A stretch of 64,000 nucleotides of DNA. Source: Roseovarius aestuarii. Lineage in GTDB: Bacteria; Pseudomonadota; Alphaproteobacteria; Rhodobacterales; Rhodobacteraceae. How positions within the stretch are numbered: position 1 is the stretch's first letter; each line of letters begins with the position of its first letter. Where the stretch lies: the NCBI RefSeq assembly GCF_019966515.1, contig NZ_JAIMIB010000002.1:62001-126000 (forward strand), in the 5' to 3' direction. Below, one piece after another: positions 9,532 to 20,873 of the stretch. Made by a program: the position numbers and the translations under genes. Below the pieces are notes generated by a model. That model ran no database searches, had not been told where the DNA came from, and worked only from the letters and a program-made list of their open reading frames with translations.

Positions 9532-9864
9532 ATGAGGATACTGGCGCTATTGATGGCCTCGGTGGTGTTGCTTGCTGCCTGTGCCGAAAGGGACAAACGT
9601 GTCTTTTTCGACGGCAAATACTATCCGACCAAGGTCAAGAAGGTGAAAGGGGACCGTGAGACCTTTGTGGTGAATGTCCGCAAGACCTCACAGGGGATTG
9701 ACGGCGCGCGTGAGGCGGGCCGCCATGGTGGGATCGAGTATTGCATCAAGAACTTCGGGTATTCCGAGATCGACTGGATAGTCGGCCCGGATGATGTGGC
9801 CGCAGGCGAGGCGCGGTCGAAGGGAAATCTGGTGTTGAAGGGGCGTTGCCGCGTATGGGAATAA
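9532..9864 (+). CDS. Lipoprotein-like protein of unknown function
   Basis: A 110-residue protein with a signal peptide and lipobox LLAAC (cysteine at about residue 17). The mature part reads FFDGKYYPTKVKKVKG, then VNVRKTSQGIDGAREAGRHG, with two cysteines (EYCIKNFG and KGRCRVWE) near the C-terminal half. This is a short secreted domain that I have no family name for. It sits in the nuo operon between the MAPEG gene and a DUF5333-like gene, with a GGGG-rich stretch upstream as possible ribosome site. Confidence 0.65.
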   Translation: MRILALLMASVVLLAACAERDKRVFFDGKYYPTKVKKVKGDRETFVVNVRKTSQGIDGAREAGRHGGIEYCIKNFGYSEIDWIVGPDDVAAGEARSKGNLVLKGRCRVWE

Positions 9865-9988
9865 AACGCTTCATATCAATGTGTTGCAGCGACTGTTATT
9901 GCATATCAGGCGGCGTCGACTCCAATTTTGCGATGCGCGGGGCCTCTGTTTCAGAGGTGCCCGGGTTCCGCATGAAAGGAGACACATT

Positions 9989-10396
9989 ATGCGTATGACT
10001 TCCCTTGCCTTTCTGACCGTCGCCGTAACCGCTGTTTCGGGGGGCGCTTTGGCGCAACGCGGCCTCGTTCATGAGACCGATATCAACGACAAGCTGCTCG
10101 TCGTCTCCTTGGCCGATAAGGTCAACCGGGGCTGCGGTAGCATCTCAGCGCGGTATTGGCAGGCCCATTCCTTTGTCAACGAGCTGAAGGCCGAGGCGCA
10201 ATCGCGCGGCTACTCCAGAGCCGAGATAGATGATTACATTGAAGACAAGGCCAATCGCGCGGCGATGCGCCAACGCCGCGATGCCTATTTCGTGTCCAAG
10301 GGGGCCAGCAGCACCGACCCGCAAAGCCTGTGTGCCTTTGGCTATGCCGAAATTCAGAAGCAGAGCCAGATTGGCGTGCTACTAAGAGCAAAGTGA
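9989..10396 (+). CDS. Secreted DUF5333-like protein
   Basis: A 135-residue exported protein. The signal peptide ends near SGGALAQ; the mature protein has a helical middle (VNRGCGSISARYWQAHSFVN) and a second cysteine in SLCAFGYAEI, so one disulfide is likely. AAAGGAG lies just upstream of the ATG at 9989, which is why I reject the longer frame starting at 9881. Its size and place before nuoG fit the DUF5333 proteins of Rhodobacteraceae as I recall them. Function unknown. Confidence 0.7.
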   Translation: MRMTSLAFLTVAVTAVSGGALAQRGLVHETDINDKLLVVSLADKVNRGCGSISARYWQAHSFVNELKAEAQSRGYSRAEIDDYIEDKANRAAMRQRRDAYFVSKGASSTDPQSLCAFGYAEIQKQSQIGVLLRAK

Positions 10397-10402
10397 GAAC
10401 GG

Positions 10403-12421
10403 ATGTCAGACCTACGCAAGATCATTATCGATGATACCGAGATCGAAGTAGATGGCGCGATGACCCTGATCCAGGCCTGCGAGCAGGCCGGGATCGAAGT
10501 GCCGCGCTTTTGCTATCACGAACGTCTGTCGATTGCCGGAAACTGCCGGATGTGTCTTGTCGAGGTCGTCGGTGGCCCACCCAAGCCGGCGGCTTCCTGT
10601 GCCATGCAGGTACGCGATCTGCGCCCCGGGCCCGAAGGCCAGCCGCCAGTGGTCAAAACCAACAGCCCGATGGTCAAGAAGGCCCGCGAGGGCGTCATGG
10701 AGTTCCTGCTGATCAATCACCCGCTGGATTGCCCGATCTGCGATCAGGGCGGTGAATGCGATCTGCAGGATCAGGCGATGGCTTACGGAGTGGATTTCAG
10801 CCGTTTCCGCGAAGCCAAGCGCGCGGTGGACGACCTGGATCTGGGACCGCTGGTTGAAACCCATATGACGCGTTGTATTTCCTGCACCCGTTGCGTGCGT
10901 TTCACCACCGAGGTGGCAGGTATTCACCAGATGGGCCAGACCGGGCGGGGTGAGGATTCCGAAATCACTGCCTATCTGGGCGAGACACTCGATAGCAATA
11001 TGCAGGGTAACATCATCGATCTTTGCCCGGTGGGGGCGCTGGTGTCGAAGCCCTACGCCTTTACCGCGCGGCCCTGGGAGCTGACCAAGACCGAAACCAT
11101 CGACGTGATGGATGCGCTTGGCTCAAACATCCGGGTTGATTGCAAGGGCCGCGAAGTGATGCGGATCCTGCCGCGCAACCATGATGGTGTGAACGAGGAA
11201 TGGATTTCCGATAAGTCACGCTTTGTCTGGGACGGGCTGCGTCGGCAGCGGTTGGACAAGCCCTATATCCGCGAAAACGGTAAACTGCGCCCGGCAAGCT
11301 GGGGCGAGGCGCTTGGCGCGGCCGCCGCCGCGATGAAGGGTAAGAAAGTGGCCGGCCTGGTGGGTGATCTGGTTCCGGTTGAAGCGGCTTTCGCCCTGAA
11401 AGAGCTTGTCGAAGGGCTGGATGGCAACGTGGAATGCCGTACCGATGGTGCGAAGCTTCCGGCGGGCAACCGTTCGGGCTACGCGGGTACTGCGGCGATC
11501 GAAGATATTGATGATGCCAAGTTCATCATGCTGATCGGCACCAACCCGCGGGTCGAAGCACCGGTACTGAATTCGCGCCTGCGCAAGGCCTGGAGCAAGG
11601 GCGCAACCGTTGGCGTGATCGGCGAGGCGGTGGACCTGACATTCGACTATACCCATGTGGGTACAGACCGGGCCGCACTGAGCGGTGTTCTGGGCAAGGA
11701 ACATGGCGCGGTCCTGGAAGCACCGAGCCTGGTTGTCGTCGGGCAGGGTGCCCTGCGCGAAGCAGACGGCGAAGCGGTTCTGGCTGCCGCGATGCAACTG
11801 GCCGACGAGACCAAATCGAAATTGCTGATCCTGCACTCCGCCGCTGCTCGTGTGGGCGCGATGGATGCGGATTGCACGACAGAGGGCGGTCTGGCCGCCG
11901 CGATGGATGGGGCCGAGGTTGTCTACAATCTGGGCGCCGATGAGGTCGAGCTCGCCGATGGGGCCTTTGTGGTCTATCAGGGCAGTCATGGCGACAGGGG
12001 CGCGCACCGCGCCGACGTGATCCTGCCGGGCGCCGCCTATACCGAGGAGCAGGGGCTTTTCGTCAACACCGAAGGCCGCCCGCAACTGGCGCTGCGCGCA
12101 GGTTTCGCACCGGGTGAGGCCAAGGAAAACTGGGCCATTATCCGGGCGCTTTCCGGTGAGATGGGCGCAACACTGCCCTATGACAGCCTTGCTCAGCTTC
12201 GTCAGGCGCTGGTCGATTCCGCACCGCACCTGGCGCAGATCGATGATGTGCCGGAAAACGAATGGCAACCGCTTGCCACCGGCAAATTGGGCGATGCGGA
12301 TTTCCGCAATGCGATCAGTGATTTCTATCTGACCAACCCGGTTGCCCGTGCCAGCCAGCTGATGGCCGAGCTCAGCGCCAACGCGAAAGCGCGCGGCGAG
12401 AAACCGATGGCGGCCGAGTAA
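10403..12421 (+). CDS. nuoG: NADH-quinone oxidoreductase subunit G
   Basis: The 75-kDa-type subunit of 672 residues, the short mitochondrial-like form. Iron-sulfur ligands are intact: [15 protein letters not shown] for [2Fe-2S] N1b, [18 protein letters not shown] for the His/Cys-ligated N5, and [10 protein letters not shown] with a later C in DLCPVGAL for N4. The rest is a degenerate molybdopterin-oxidoreductase domain. It starts 6 bases after the DUF5333-like gene and ends in a TAATG overlap with a lipoprotein gene. Confidence 0.98.
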   Translation: MSDLRKIIIDDTEIEVDGAMTLIQACEQAGIEVPRFCYHERLSIAGNCRMCLVEVVGGPPKPAASCAMQVRDLRPGPEGQPPVVKTNSPMVKKAREGVMEFLLINHPLDCPICDQGGECDLQDQAMAYGVDFSRFREAKRAVDDLDLGPLVETHMTRCISCTRCVRFTTEVAGIHQMGQTGRGEDSEITAYLGETLDSNMQGNIIDLCPVGALVSKPYAFTARPWELTKTETIDVMDALGSNIRVDCKGREVMRILPRNHDGVNEEWISDKSRFVWDGLRRQRLDKPYIRENGKLRPASWGEALGAAAAAMKGKKVAGLVGDLVPVEAAFALKELVEGLDGNVECRTDGAKLPAGNRSGYAGTAAIEDIDDAKFIMLIGTNPRVEAPVLNSRLRKAWSKGATVGVIGEAVDLTFDYTHVGTDRAALSGVLGKEHGAVLEAPSLVVVGQGALREADGEAVLAAAMQLADETKSKLLILHSAAARVGAMDADCTTEGGLAAAMDGAEVVYNLGADEVELADGAFVVYQGSHGDRGAHRADVILPGAAYTEEQGLFVNTEGRPQLALRAGFAPGEAKENWAIIRALSGEMGATLPYDSLAQLRQALVDSAPHLAQIDDVPENEWQPLATGKLGDADFRNAISDFYLTNPVARASQLMAELSANAKARGEKPMAAE

Positions 12422-12825
12422 TGCCCCTGCGCCCGCTCATATCCCTTCCGGTCCTTGCCCTCGCGGCGGGGTTTGCGGGCTGTGAGTCGCAGGCAACGAA
12501 CGAGGTCAGCCGCGCCGCCCCAGTTTACCAGGGCATCGATACGCGGCTTATGGACAGCGATCTAGTGAACATTCATGTCGCCATGTCGGGGGCCGACTCG
12601 GCCGAGGACGTAGATCAGTATGCCGAATGTGCCGCTGCGCAATATACGCTGATCCGGGGTTACGGTTTTGCGCGTCATGTGCGCACGAAAGTGGTCGAAG
12701 AGGGTGGCATCTGGCGCGGCGATGCAGTTTATACGATCTCACCGGCGCTGCCCCGTGGGCTAAAGACAATCGACGCAGAAGTCGTCGCCGCGCATTGCGC
12801 GGAAAACGGAATACCGATGGTGTGA
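12421..12825 (+). CDS. Lipoprotein-like protein between nuoG and nuoH
   Basis: A 134-residue protein beginning with a signal peptide and lipobox GFAGC (cysteine about residue 21). The mature part contains [33 protein letters not shown] and a C-terminal AAHCAENG, giving a conserved-looking cysteine pair. The start overlaps the nuoG stop by one base (TAATG), so translation is coupled. I know no family name; hypothetical in-operon proteins here are common in Rhodobacteraceae. Confidence 0.7.
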   Translation: MPLRPLISLPVLALAAGFAGCESQATNEVSRAAPVYQGIDTRLMDSDLVNIHVAMSGADSAEDVDQYAECAAAQYTLIRGYGFARHVRTKVVEEGGIWRGDAVYTISPALPRGLKTIDAEVVAAHCAENGIPMV

Positions 12826-12832
12826 GGACCTG

Positions 12833-13870
12833 ATGGCTGAATTCTTTACAACCCCCCTCGGGATCGCGGTTCTGATCGTGGCGCAATGTCTGGCTGTCAT
12901 AGCCTTCGTCATGATCAGCCTGCTGTTTCTGGTATATGGCGACCGCAAGATCTGGGCTGCGGTGCAGATGCGGCGCGGCCCCAATGTGGTGGGCACCTTC
13001 GGCATTCTGCAATCGGTAGCCGATGCGCTGAAATACGTGGTCAAAGAGGTGGTTGTCCCGGCGGGCGCCGACAAGGCCGTCTTTATGCTGGCCCCGCTGA
13101 CCAGTTTCGTGCTGGCGATTCTGGCCTGGGCAGTCATCCCGCTCAACGAGGGCTGGGTTCTCAGCGATATCAATGTGGCGATCCTGTTTGTCTTCGCGGT
13201 CTCTTCGCTCGAGGTCTACGGAGTGATCATGGGGGGCTGGGCCTCGAACTCGAAATACCCCTTCCTGGGCTCGCTGCGCTCTGCCGCGCAGATGATTTCT
13301 TACGAGGTCAGCATCGGTCTGATCATTATTGGCGTGATCATCTCGACCGGCAGCATGAACTTTGGCGATATCGTCGCCGCGCAGGACGGCGATTACGGCT
13401 TCTTTAGCTGGTACTGGCTGCCCCATTTCCCGATGGTCTTCCTGTTCTTCATCTCGGCGCTGGCCGAGACCAACCGACCGCCATTCGATCTGCCCGAAGC
13501 CGAATCCGAACTGGTGGCAGGCTATCAGGTGGAGTATTCCGCGACGCCGTTCCTTTTGTTCATGGCCGGTGAATATATCGCCATCTTCCTGATGTGCGCG
13601 CTCACCTCGCTCCTGTTCTTCGGCGGCTGGCTCTCGCCCATCCCCGGGCTGCCCGATGGTGTGCTGTGGATGGTGGGCAAGATGGCGTTCTTCTTCTTCA
13701 TCTTCGCGATGGTCAAGGCGATCACGCCGCGCTACCGCTACGATCAGCTGATGCGCATCGGCTGGAAAGTGTTCCTGCCGCTCAGCCTGGGCTGGGTGGT
13801 GATCGTCTCGTTCCTGGCGAAATTCGAAGTCCTCGGCGGCGCATGGGCCCGCTGGGCCGTAGGAGGCTGA
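12833..13870 (+). CDS. nuoH: NADH-quinone oxidoreductase subunit H
   Basis: Membrane-arm subunit of 345 residues and about eight helices, which forms the entrance of the quinone channel with NuoB and NuoD. Family blocks: [37 protein letters not shown] and [20 protein letters not shown]. It starts 7 bases after the lipoprotein gene and runs directly into nuoI. Confidence 0.98.
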   Translation: MAEFFTTPLGIAVLIVAQCLAVIAFVMISLLFLVYGDRKIWAAVQMRRGPNVVGTFGILQSVADALKYVVKEVVVPAGADKAVFMLAPLTSFVLAILAWAVIPLNEGWVLSDINVAILFVFAVSSLEVYGVIMGGWASNSKYPFLGSLRSAAQMISYEVSIGLIIIGVIISTGSMNFGDIVAAQDGDYGFFSWYWLPHFPMVFLFFISALAETNRPPFDLPEAESELVAGYQVEYSATPFLLFMAGEYIAIFLMCALTSLLFFGGWLSPIPGLPDGVLWMVGKMAFFFFIFAMVKAITPRYRYDQLMRIGWKVFLPLSLGWVVIVSFLAKFEVLGGAWARWAVGG

Positions 13871-13871
13871 T

Positions 13872-14366
13872 ATGACACAGATTGATTACGGACGTGCAGC
13901 GGGGTATTTCCTGCTCTCTGACTTCATCAAGGGCTTCAAGCTGGGGCTGAAGTATTTCTTCGCCCCCAAGGCCACGCTGAACTACCCGCATGAAAAGGGG
14001 CCTCTCAGCCCTCGTTTCCGGGGTGAGCACGCCCTGCGCCGCTATCCCAATGGCGAGGAACGCTGCATTGCCTGTAAGCTGTGCGAGGCGATCTGCCCAG
14101 CGCAGGCGATTACCATCGACGCAGAACCGCGCGATGACGGCTCGCGGCGGACCACTCGCTACGATATCGACATGACCAAATGCATCTATTGCGGTTTCTG
14201 CCAGGAGGCCTGCCCGGTGGATGCGATTGTCGAAGGGCCGAATTTCGAGTTCGCCACCGAAACCCGTGAGGAGCTGTTTTACGACAAGGCCAAGCTTCTG
14301 GATAACGGTGAACGCTGGGAAGCCGAAATTGCACGTAACCTTGAAATAGACGCACCGTACCGATGA
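13872..14366 (+). CDS. nuoI: NADH-quinone oxidoreductase subunit I
   Basis: A 164-residue ferredoxin-like subunit that carries clusters N6a and N6b. Both four-cysteine motifs are complete: [16 protein letters not shown] and [16 protein letters not shown]. The N-terminal amphipathic segment ([19 protein letters not shown]) attaches it to the membrane arm. It starts one base after the nuoH stop and overlaps the next gene by four bases. Confidence 0.98.
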   Translation: MTQIDYGRAAGYFLLSDFIKGFKLGLKYFFAPKATLNYPHEKGPLSPRFRGEHALRRYPNGEERCIACKLCEAICPAQAITIDAEPRDDGSRRTTRYDIDMTKCIYCGFCQEACPVDAIVEGPNFEFATETREELFYDKAKLLDNGERWEAEIARNLEIDAPYR

Positions 14367-14776
14367 GTGATGCAAGCAATCCTTTTGCCGCGATGATGGC
14401 CCAGGCGCAGGAAATGGCGAAAGCGATGAACCCTGCGCTGGAATCGTTTTCGCCCAAGGGGTTTGAAACCCTGTGGCCGACCATGCCCAAGGAATTCATG
14501 GAAATGGCCTTTGGCAAGGGTGTCAGCAAGGACGGGCTGGATGCCAAGACGCGGCTGCTGCTGACGCTGGCGGGCCTCACCATGCTGGGCGCGCAGAGCG
14601 ATACACAGATCCGGATGACCGTGCGCCACGCGCTTGAGGCCGGGGCCACCAAGGATGAGATAGCCGAGACCATCGGAATGATGTCGATGTTCGCCGGCCT
14701 GCCGTCAATGACCCGCGCGATGGAAACCGCGCGCGGTGTTCTGGACGAGCATGAGGAAGAGGGAAAAGAGACATGA
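14363..14776 (+). CDS. Carboxymuconolactone decarboxylase-like protein lacking the CxxC site
   Basis: A 137-residue helical protein whose middle ([20 protein letters not shown], then [23 protein letters not shown]) matches the CMD/AhpD-like fold. AhpD-type members have a CxxC redox pair; no cysteine is present in this protein, so disulfide reductase activity is unlikely. It is coupled to nuoI and nuoJ by ATGA overlaps on both sides. Role unknown; a ring-opening lactonase-type activity or a purely structural role are both possible. Confidence 0.75.
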   Translation: MSDASNPFAAMMAQAQEMAKAMNPALESFSPKGFETLWPTMPKEFMEMAFGKGVSKDGLDAKTRLLLTLAGLTMLGAQSDTQIRMTVRHALEAGATKDEIAETIGMMSMFAGLPSMTRAMETARGVLDEHEEEGKET

Positions 14777-15381
14777 CCATCGCAGCGTTCTGCTTCTATC
14801 TGTTTGCGATTTCGGTGCTGGTGGGCGGACTTTTCACCGTGATCAGCCGGAACCCGGTGCATTCGGTGCTTTGGCTGATCCTCTCGTTCATCAGTGCTGC
14901 GGGGCTGTTCGTGCTGTTGGGCGCGGAATTCGTCGCCATGCTGCTGGTCATTGTTTACGTGGGCGCGGTTGCGGTGCTGTTCCTCTTTGTTGTGATGATG
15001 CTCGACGTGGACTTTGCCGAGCTGAAGGCCGAGATGGCCAAATATATGCCTCTGGCGCTGCTCATCGGGATGATCCTCTTGATGCAGTTTGGCCTAGCTT
15101 ACGGTGTCTGGGAAACCTCTGATGGGGCCGAAGCGGCCCGTGCAGCAGTATCCGTCGAGGGCGTCGAAAACACCGCCGCCCTTGGCCTGCTGCTCTATGA
15201 CAAATACTTCCTGCTATTCCAGCTAGCGGGCCTGATCCTGCTGGTGGCGATGATCGGGGCGATCGTGCTGACCCTGCGCCACCGTCAGGACATCAAGCGC
15301 CAGAATGTGCTGCACCAGATGTGGCGTGATCCGGCCAAGGCGATGGAACTGAAAGACGTAAAACCGGGGCAGGGGCTGTAA
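14773..15381 (+). CDS. nuoJ: NADH-quinone oxidoreductase subunit J
   Basis: Membrane subunit of 202 residues with five helices. Family features: [20 protein letters not shown] near the N-terminus and the third helix [20 protein letters not shown], which contains the pi-bulge region known from complex I structures. It overlaps the CMD-like gene by four bases and is followed by a 42-base spacer before nuoK. Confidence 0.97.
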   Translation: MTIAAFCFYLFAISVLVGGLFTVISRNPVHSVLWLILSFISAAGLFVLLGAEFVAMLLVIVYVGAVAVLFLFVVMMLDVDFAELKAEMAKYMPLALLIGMILLMQFGLAYGVWETSDGAEAARAAVSVEGVENTAALGLLLYDKYFLLFQLAGLILLVAMIGAIVLTLRHRQDIKRQNVLHQMWRDPAKAMELKDVKPGQGL

Positions 15382-15423
15382 CGCCACCTAGCCGACCGAC
15401 AAGAATAAGAACCGAGGGACGAC

Positions 15424-15729
15424 ATGATAGGTTTGGAACATTATCTGACGGTGGCGGCGGCTTTGTTCGTCATTGGCATTTTCGGCCTCTTCCTCAACCG
15501 GAAGAACGTGATCATTCTGCTGATGTCGATCGAGCTGATGCTGCTTTCGGTCAATATCAACCTTGTCGCCTTCTCGTCCTATGCGGGCGATCTGGTGGGG
15601 CAGGTCTTTACCCTCTTCGTGCTGACCGTGGCCGCGGCCGAGGCAGCCATCGGGCTTGCCATTCTGGTCTGCTTCTTCCGCAACCGTGGCACAATTGACG
15701 TCGAAGATGTCAACGTGATGAAAGGCTGA
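15424..15729 (+). CDS. nuoK: NADH-quinone oxidoreductase subunit K
   Basis: A 101-residue subunit with three transmembrane helices. The two membrane glutamates essential in this family are in place ([15 protein letters not shown] and [12 protein letters not shown]). The family length of about 100 residues is matched. GAGGGACGAC before the ATG at 15424 supplies a ribosome site. Four bases separate it from nuoL. Confidence 0.97.
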   Translation: MIGLEHYLTVAAALFVIGIFGLFLNRKNVIILLMSIELMLLSVNINLVAFSSYAGDLVGQVFTLFVLTVAAAEAAIGLAILVCFFRNRGTIDVEDVNVMKG

Positions 15730-15733
15730 AGAC

Positions 15734-17860
15734 ATGGAAAAAATCATCCTCTTCGCGCCTTTGATCGGGGCCATCATCGCCGGTTTCGGCTGGCGGATCA
15801 TTGGCGACAAGGGTGCGCAATGGGTCACCACGGGGCTTTTGTTCCTCTGTGCGCTGCTCAGCTGGATCGTGTTTCTCGGCCATGACGGCGAGACCCATTA
15901 CATTCACGTGCTGGATTGGGTGCAGTCGGGCACGCTTGATACCGCCTGGGCCATCCGTCTGGACCGGCTGACGGCGATCATGCTGATTGTCGTCACGACC
16001 GTCTCGGCCCTCGTGCATCTTTATTCGATGGGCTACATGGCCCATGACAGCCAGTTCGACGAAGAAAAAGAAAGCTATCGCCCGCGTTTCTTTGCCTATC
16101 TGAGCTTCTTCACCTTCGCCATGCTGATGCTGGTGACAGCGGATAACCTGGCGCAGATGTTCTTTGGCTGGGAGGGTGTGGGTCTGGCCTCGTATCTGCT
16201 GATCGGCTTCTATTTTCGCAAACCAAGTGCCAATGCCGCTGCGATCAAGGCTTTCGTGGTCAACCGCATCGGTGATTTTGGTTTCGCGCTTGGCATCTTT
16301 GCGCTGTTTTACCTGACGGACAGCATCAGGTTCGATGATGTCTTTGCCGCCGCGCCAGAGCTGGCGAACACGCAACTGACCTTCCTCTGGACGGACTGGA
16401 ACGCTGCCAACCTGATTGCCTTCCTGCTCTTCGTCGGTGCCATGGGCAAATCGGCGCAGCTTTTCCTGCACACCTGGCTGCCGGATGCGATGGAAGGCCC
16501 GACACCGGTGTCGGCTCTGATTCACGCCGCGACCATGGTGACAGCGGGTGTCTTTCTGGTCTGCCGGATGTCGCCGCTTTTCGAATATGCGCCCGAAGCC
16601 AAGATGTTCGTGACCTTCCTTGGCGCCTCGACCGCGTTTTTCGCGGCCACGGTTGGGCTGGTGCAGAACGACATCAAGCGCGTGATCGCCTATTCGACCT
16701 GCTCGCAGCTGGGTTACATGTTCGTGGCCGCCGGTGTGGGGGTCTATTCAGTGGCGATGTTCCACCTTTTCACCCACGCGTTCTTCAAGGCGATGCTGTT
16801 TTTGGGCGCCGGGTCGGTGATCCACGGGATGCACCACGAACAGGACATGCGGAACTATGGCGGGCTGCGCACGAAACTGCCCTATACGTTCTGGGCGATG
16901 ATGATCGGCACGCTTGCCATCACCGGCGTTGGCATTCCGCTGACCCATATCGGGTTTGCCGGGTTCCTGTCGAAAGATGCGGTGATCGAAAGCGCCTATG
17001 CGGGCACGGCGGGCGGCTATGCGTTCTGGATGCTTGTCATCGCGGCCCTCTTTACCAGCTTCTATAGCTGGCGGCTGATCTTCATGACCTTCTATGGCAA
17101 ACCGCGTGGCGACAAGCACACCCATGATCATGCCCATGAAAGCCCGATGACCATGCTGGTGCCGCTTGGCGTACTGGCGATTGGATCGGTCTTTGCCGGG
17201 ATGGTCTGGTATGGCAGCTTCTTTGGTAGCCATGATAAGGTGAATGCTTTCTTCGGTATTCCCGCCCATCATGCCGAAGCCGCCGAGGGCCACGGTGACG
17301 AGGTCGGTCATGGCGAGGCTGAGGCGACCGATGACGGCCATGGCGACGCTGCGATGAAGGAAGAAGGCGATCACGCTGATGCCGACATGGCGCATCGCGG
17401 TGAAGCGCCCAAAGGCGCGATCTTCATGGCACCGGACAATCATGTGATGGACGACGCGCACCATGCCCCCACATGGGTCAAGGTCAGCCCATTCATCGCT
17501 ATGCTGATCGGCTTTGCCGTGTCATTCTGGTTCTACATCGTGAACCCGGAGATGCCCAGGAAACTGGCCGAAAGTCAGCGCCCGCTCTACCTCTTCCTGC
17601 TCAACAAGTGGTATTTTGACGAGATTTACGATTTCCTTTTTGTCCGGCCCGCCAAGGCGCTCGGGTCGTTCTTCTGGAAACGCGGCGATGGCAATGTCAT
17701 CGACGGCGCGCTCAACGGGGTGGCGATGGGAATCATCCCCTTCTTCACCCGCCTCGCTGGACGGGCACAGTCCGGCTACATCTTCACCTATGCCTTTGCG
17801 ATGGTCATCGGCATCGCGGTGCTGGTCACATGGATGAGTTTTAGCGGGGGAGCACACTAA
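15734..17860 (+). CDS. nuoL: NADH-quinone oxidoreductase subunit L with His/Asp/Glu-rich loop
   Basis: A 708-residue antiporter-like proton-pumping subunit. It shows the family block [17 protein letters not shown], the channel lysine and histidine region [20 protein letters not shown], and a long C-terminal amphipathic arm. Between about residues 505 and 575 lies a hydrophilic insert extremely rich in His, Glu, Asp and Gly (repeated GHG and DGHGD-type words), longer than I would expect from E. coli NuoL; this could bind metal ions on one membrane face. The stop TAA overlaps the nuoM start by one base. Confidence 0.97.
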   Translation: MEKIILFAPLIGAIIAGFGWRIIGDKGAQWVTTGLLFLCALLSWIVFLGHDGETHYIHVLDWVQSGTLDTAWAIRLDRLTAIMLIVVTTVSALVHLYSMGYMAHDSQFDEEKESYRPRFFAYLSFFTFAMLMLVTADNLAQMFFGWEGVGLASYLLIGFYFRKPSANAAAIKAFVVNRIGDFGFALGIFALFYLTDSIRFDDVFAAAPELANTQLTFLWTDWNAANLIAFLLFVGAMGKSAQLFLHTWLPDAMEGPTPVSALIHAATMVTAGVFLVCRMSPLFEYAPEAKMFVTFLGASTAFFAATVGLVQNDIKRVIAYSTCSQLGYMFVAAGVGVYSVAMFHLFTHAFFKAMLFLGAGSVIHGMHHEQDMRNYGGLRTKLPYTFWAMMIGTLAITGVGIPLTHIGFAGFLSKDAVIESAYAGTAGGYAFWMLVIAALFTSFYSWRLIFMTFYGKPRGDKHTHDHAHESPMTMLVPLGVLAIGSVFAGMVWYGSFFGSHDKVNAFFGIPAHHAEAAEGHGDEVGHGEAEATDDGHGDAAMKEEGDHADADMAHRGEAPKGAIFMAPDNHVMDDAHHAPTWVKVSPFIAMLIGFAVSFWFYIVNPEMPRKLAESQRPLYLFLLNKWYFDEIYDFLFVRPAKALGSFFWKRGDGNVIDGALNGVAMGIIPFFTRLAGRAQSGYIFTYAFAMVIGIAVLVTWMSFSGGAH

Positions 17861-19407
17861 TGGATAACCTGCTTTCCATCACCACCTTCATCCCGACGAT
17901 TGCAGCCGCCATCCTGCTGATCTTTCTGCGGGGTGAAGACGAGGCTGCGCAGCGCAACGCCAAATGGGTGGCGCTGATCGCCACCTCGCTGACCTTCATC
18001 GTGTCGCTCTTTATCCTGTTCGGGTTCGACCCCAGCGATACCGGCTTCCAGTTCGTGGAAGAGCATAACTGGCTTCTGGGTCTGAAATACAAGATGGGCG
18101 TCGACGGGATCAGCGTGCTTTTCGTGCTGCTGACCACATTCATAATGCCACTGACCATTGCCGCATCGTGGAACGTGACCACCCGCGTCAAGGAATACAT
18201 GATCGCCTTCCTGATCCTTGAAACGCTGATGCTGGGCGTGTTCATGGCGCTTGATCTGGTGCTCTTTTACCTCTTTTTCGAGGCGGGTCTCATTCCGATG
18301 TTCCTGATCATCGGCATCTGGGGCGGTAAGGAGCGGATTTACGCCAGCTTCAAGTTCTTCCTCTATACCTTCCTGGGCTCGGTGCTGATGCTGGTGGCGA
18401 TGGTGGCGATGTTCGCCGATGCGGGCTCTACCGACATCCCCACGCTGATGAACCACCAGTTCGGGTCGGAAAGCTTCAGCTTGCTGGGCATCCAGATTGT
18501 GGGCGGGGCACAGACCCTGATGTTCATCGCCTTCTTCGCCAGCTTCGCGGTCAAGATGCCGATGTGGCCGGTCCATACATGGCTACCTGACGCTCACGTT
18601 CAGGCCCCCACGGCGGGGTCGGTCGTGCTGGCGGCGATCCTCTTGAAGATGGGCGGCTACGGCTTCCTGCGGTTCAGCCTGCCGATGTTCCCCATCGGGT
18701 CTGAGGTGATGACTCCGCTGGTCCTGTGGATGTCGGCCATCGCGATTGTCTACACCTCGCTGGTCGCGCTGGCGCAGGAAGACATGAAAAAGCTCATTGC
18801 CTATTCCTCAGTGGCCCATATGGGATACGTGACCATGGGTATCTTTGCCGCGAACCAGCAAGGCATCGACGGCGCAATCTTCCAGATGATCAGCCACGGC
18901 TTCATCTCGGGCGCGCTCTTCCTATGCGTCGGCGTGATCTATGACCGGATGCATACCCGCGACATCGACGCTTATGGCGGCCTAGTGAACCGGATGCCGG
19001 CCTATGCGCTGATCTTTATGCTCTTTACCATGGCCAATGTTGGCTTGCCGGGGACCTCCGGGTTCGTCGGTGAATTTCTGACGCTGATGGGCATCTTCCA
19101 GGTCAATACCTGGGTGGCGATGGTCGCAACCTCGGGTGTGATCCTCAGTGCTGCCTACGCGCTCTGGCTATACCGCCGGGTGGTGATGGGTGACCTGATC
19201 AAGGAAAGCCTGAAGTCAATCACCGATATGGGGCGCCGCGAACGCGCGATCTTTGCGCCGCTGGTGGTGATGACGATCCTGCTGGGGGTATACCCGGCTC
19301 TGGTGACCGATATCATCGGCCCCTCGGTCGAGGCGCTGATTACCAATTACGACACTGCCCTGGCAGACGGCCGCGCCGCCAGCCAGACCGCAGCCGTTTC
19401 GCATTAA
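17860..19407 (+). CDS. nuoM: NADH-quinone oxidoreductase subunit M
   Basis: A 515-residue antiporter-like subunit with about 14 helices. Markers: [19 protein letters not shown] near the N-terminus, [20 protein letters not shown] with the essential glutamate, and [17 protein letters not shown]. It is translationally coupled to nuoL (TAATG). Confidence 0.97.
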   Translation: MDNLLSITTFIPTIAAAILLIFLRGEDEAAQRNAKWVALIATSLTFIVSLFILFGFDPSDTGFQFVEEHNWLLGLKYKMGVDGISVLFVLLTTFIMPLTIAASWNVTTRVKEYMIAFLILETLMLGVFMALDLVLFYLFFEAGLIPMFLIIGIWGGKERIYASFKFFLYTFLGSVLMLVAMVAMFADAGSTDIPTLMNHQFGSESFSLLGIQIVGGAQTLMFIAFFASFAVKMPMWPVHTWLPDAHVQAPTAGSVVLAAILLKMGGYGFLRFSLPMFPIGSEVMTPLVLWMSAIAIVYTSLVALAQEDMKKLIAYSSVAHMGYVTMGIFAANQQGIDGAIFQMISHGFISGALFLCVGVIYDRMHTRDIDAYGGLVNRMPAYALIFMLFTMANVGLPGTSGFVGEFLTLMGIFQVNTWVAMVATSGVILSAAYALWLYRRVVMGDLIKESLKSITDMGRRERAIFAPLVVMTILLGVYPALVTDIIGPSVEALITNYDTALADGRAASQTAAVSH

Positions 19408-19419
19408 CCGGAGGCCGAC

Positions 19420-20856
19420 ATGATCCAGGCTGATCTGAATATTATTCTTCCCGAGATCGTACTGTCGGTCTATGCGATGGCAGCGCTCTTGTTCACGGTC
19501 TACACCGGCAAGGACAAGATGGCGGGTTTGCTGGTGTGGCTGACCGCGGCGCTGTTCGTTGCCATGGCGCTTTTTGTCGGGGCAACCGGGGAGAGTACGC
19601 GCGTGGCGTTTGACGGCATGTTCGTCGATGATGGCTTTGCCCGCTTTGCCAAGGTCACAATTCTGTTGAGTGCCGCGGCGGTACTGGTCATGGGCCAGGA
19701 ATATATGGCGCGACGCAAGATCCTGCGGTTTGAATATCCGCTTCTGATCTGCCTTGCGGTTGTCGGCATGATGGTGATGGTCAGCGCTGGTGATCTGATG
19801 GCGCTTTATATGGGGCTCGAACTGCAATCGCTGGCGCTTTATGTCGTGGCCTCGCTGCGTCGCGAAAGTGCCAAATCGACTGAGGCGGGTCTGAAATATT
19901 TCGTACTGGGTGCGCTCAGTTCAGGCCTGCTGCTGTACGGTGCCTCGCTCACCTACGGATACACCGGCACCACGCTCTTTTCGGGGATCGTCGAGGCGGC
20001 AGAGGGCCGCGCGCCTCTGGGCCTGCTCTTCGGCATCGTTTTCGTGATCTCGGGTCTGGCGTTCAAGGTCAGCGCCGTGCCGTTCCACATGTGGACGCCG
20101 GATGTCTATGAAGGTTCGCCCACGCCGATCACCGCCTTCTTTGCCACCGCGCCTAAGATGGCGGCGATGGGTCTCTTCGCCCGTGTCGTACATGACGCCT
20201 ATGGCGGCGTCGTCGGCGACTGGCAGCAGGTGATTGCCGTGCTCAGTGTGTTGTCGATGTTTCTTGGCGCTGTTGCAGCAATCGGCCAGACCGATATCAA
20301 ACGCCTGATGGCCTATTCCTCGATCGCGCATATGGGCTTTGCCCTGATGGGATTGGCCGCCGGGACAGCCTTTGGCGTGCAGGCCATGCTGATCTACATG
20401 GCGATCTATGTGACGATGAATGTCGGCACTTTCGCCTTTATCCTCAGCATGGAGCGCGACGGCCAGCCGGTGACGGATATTGCCAGCCTGAACATGTATT
20501 CCAAGGCCCATCCGGGTCGGGCACTGGCGATGCTTGTGCTGCTCTTCAGCCTTGCTGGCGTGCCGCCGCTACTGGGGTTCTTCGGCAAGTTCTACGTGCT
20601 GCGCGCCGCCTATGATGGCGGGTTGGCGTGGCTTGCTGTTGCCGGTGTAATCGCCTCGGTCATCGGCGCGTTCTATTACCTGCGTATCGTCTTCTTCATG
20701 TATTTCGGCGAGGAGCGGGAAGAGCTGGAAACGGCGCGCTCTCCGATCCTGTGGAGCCTGCTTATGGTGTCGGCCACGGTCATGCTGGTAGGGATCATCA
20801 ACATGTTCGGCGTTGAAACCATAGCCGAGGCAGCGGCGGCAACTCTTGTCAACTAA
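19420..20856 (+). CDS. nuoN: NADH-quinone oxidoreductase subunit N
   Basis: The third antiporter-like subunit, 478 residues. Markers are [20 protein letters not shown], the lysine-bearing [16 protein letters not shown] and [20 protein letters not shown]. It closes the 14-gene complex I set. Only 17 bases separate it from birA, which suggests that the operon runs on. GGAGG precedes the ATG. Confidence 0.97.
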   Translation: MIQADLNIILPEIVLSVYAMAALLFTVYTGKDKMAGLLVWLTAALFVAMALFVGATGESTRVAFDGMFVDDGFARFAKVTILLSAAAVLVMGQEYMARRKILRFEYPLLICLAVVGMMVMVSAGDLMALYMGLELQSLALYVVASLRRESAKSTEAGLKYFVLGALSSGLLLYGASLTYGYTGTTLFSGIVEAAEGRAPLGLLFGIVFVISGLAFKVSAVPFHMWTPDVYEGSPTPITAFFATAPKMAAMGLFARVVHDAYGGVVGDWQQVIAVLSVLSMFLGAVAAIGQTDIKRLMAYSSIAHMGFALMGLAAGTAFGVQAMLIYMAIYVTMNVGTFAFILSMERDGQPVTDIASLNMYSKAHPGRALAMLVLLFSLAGVPPLLGFFGKFYVLRAAYDGGLAWLAVAGVIASVIGAFYYLRIVFFMYFGEEREELETARSPILWSLLMVSATVMLVGIINMFGVETIAEAAAATLVN

Positions 20857-20873
20857 ACAAGGGTTTATGCACA

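Noticed and set aside
20838-20866. Weak CTTGT/ACAAG hairpin between nuoN and birA
   Set aside because: Five-base arms and no T tract; unlikely to separate the two transcripts.
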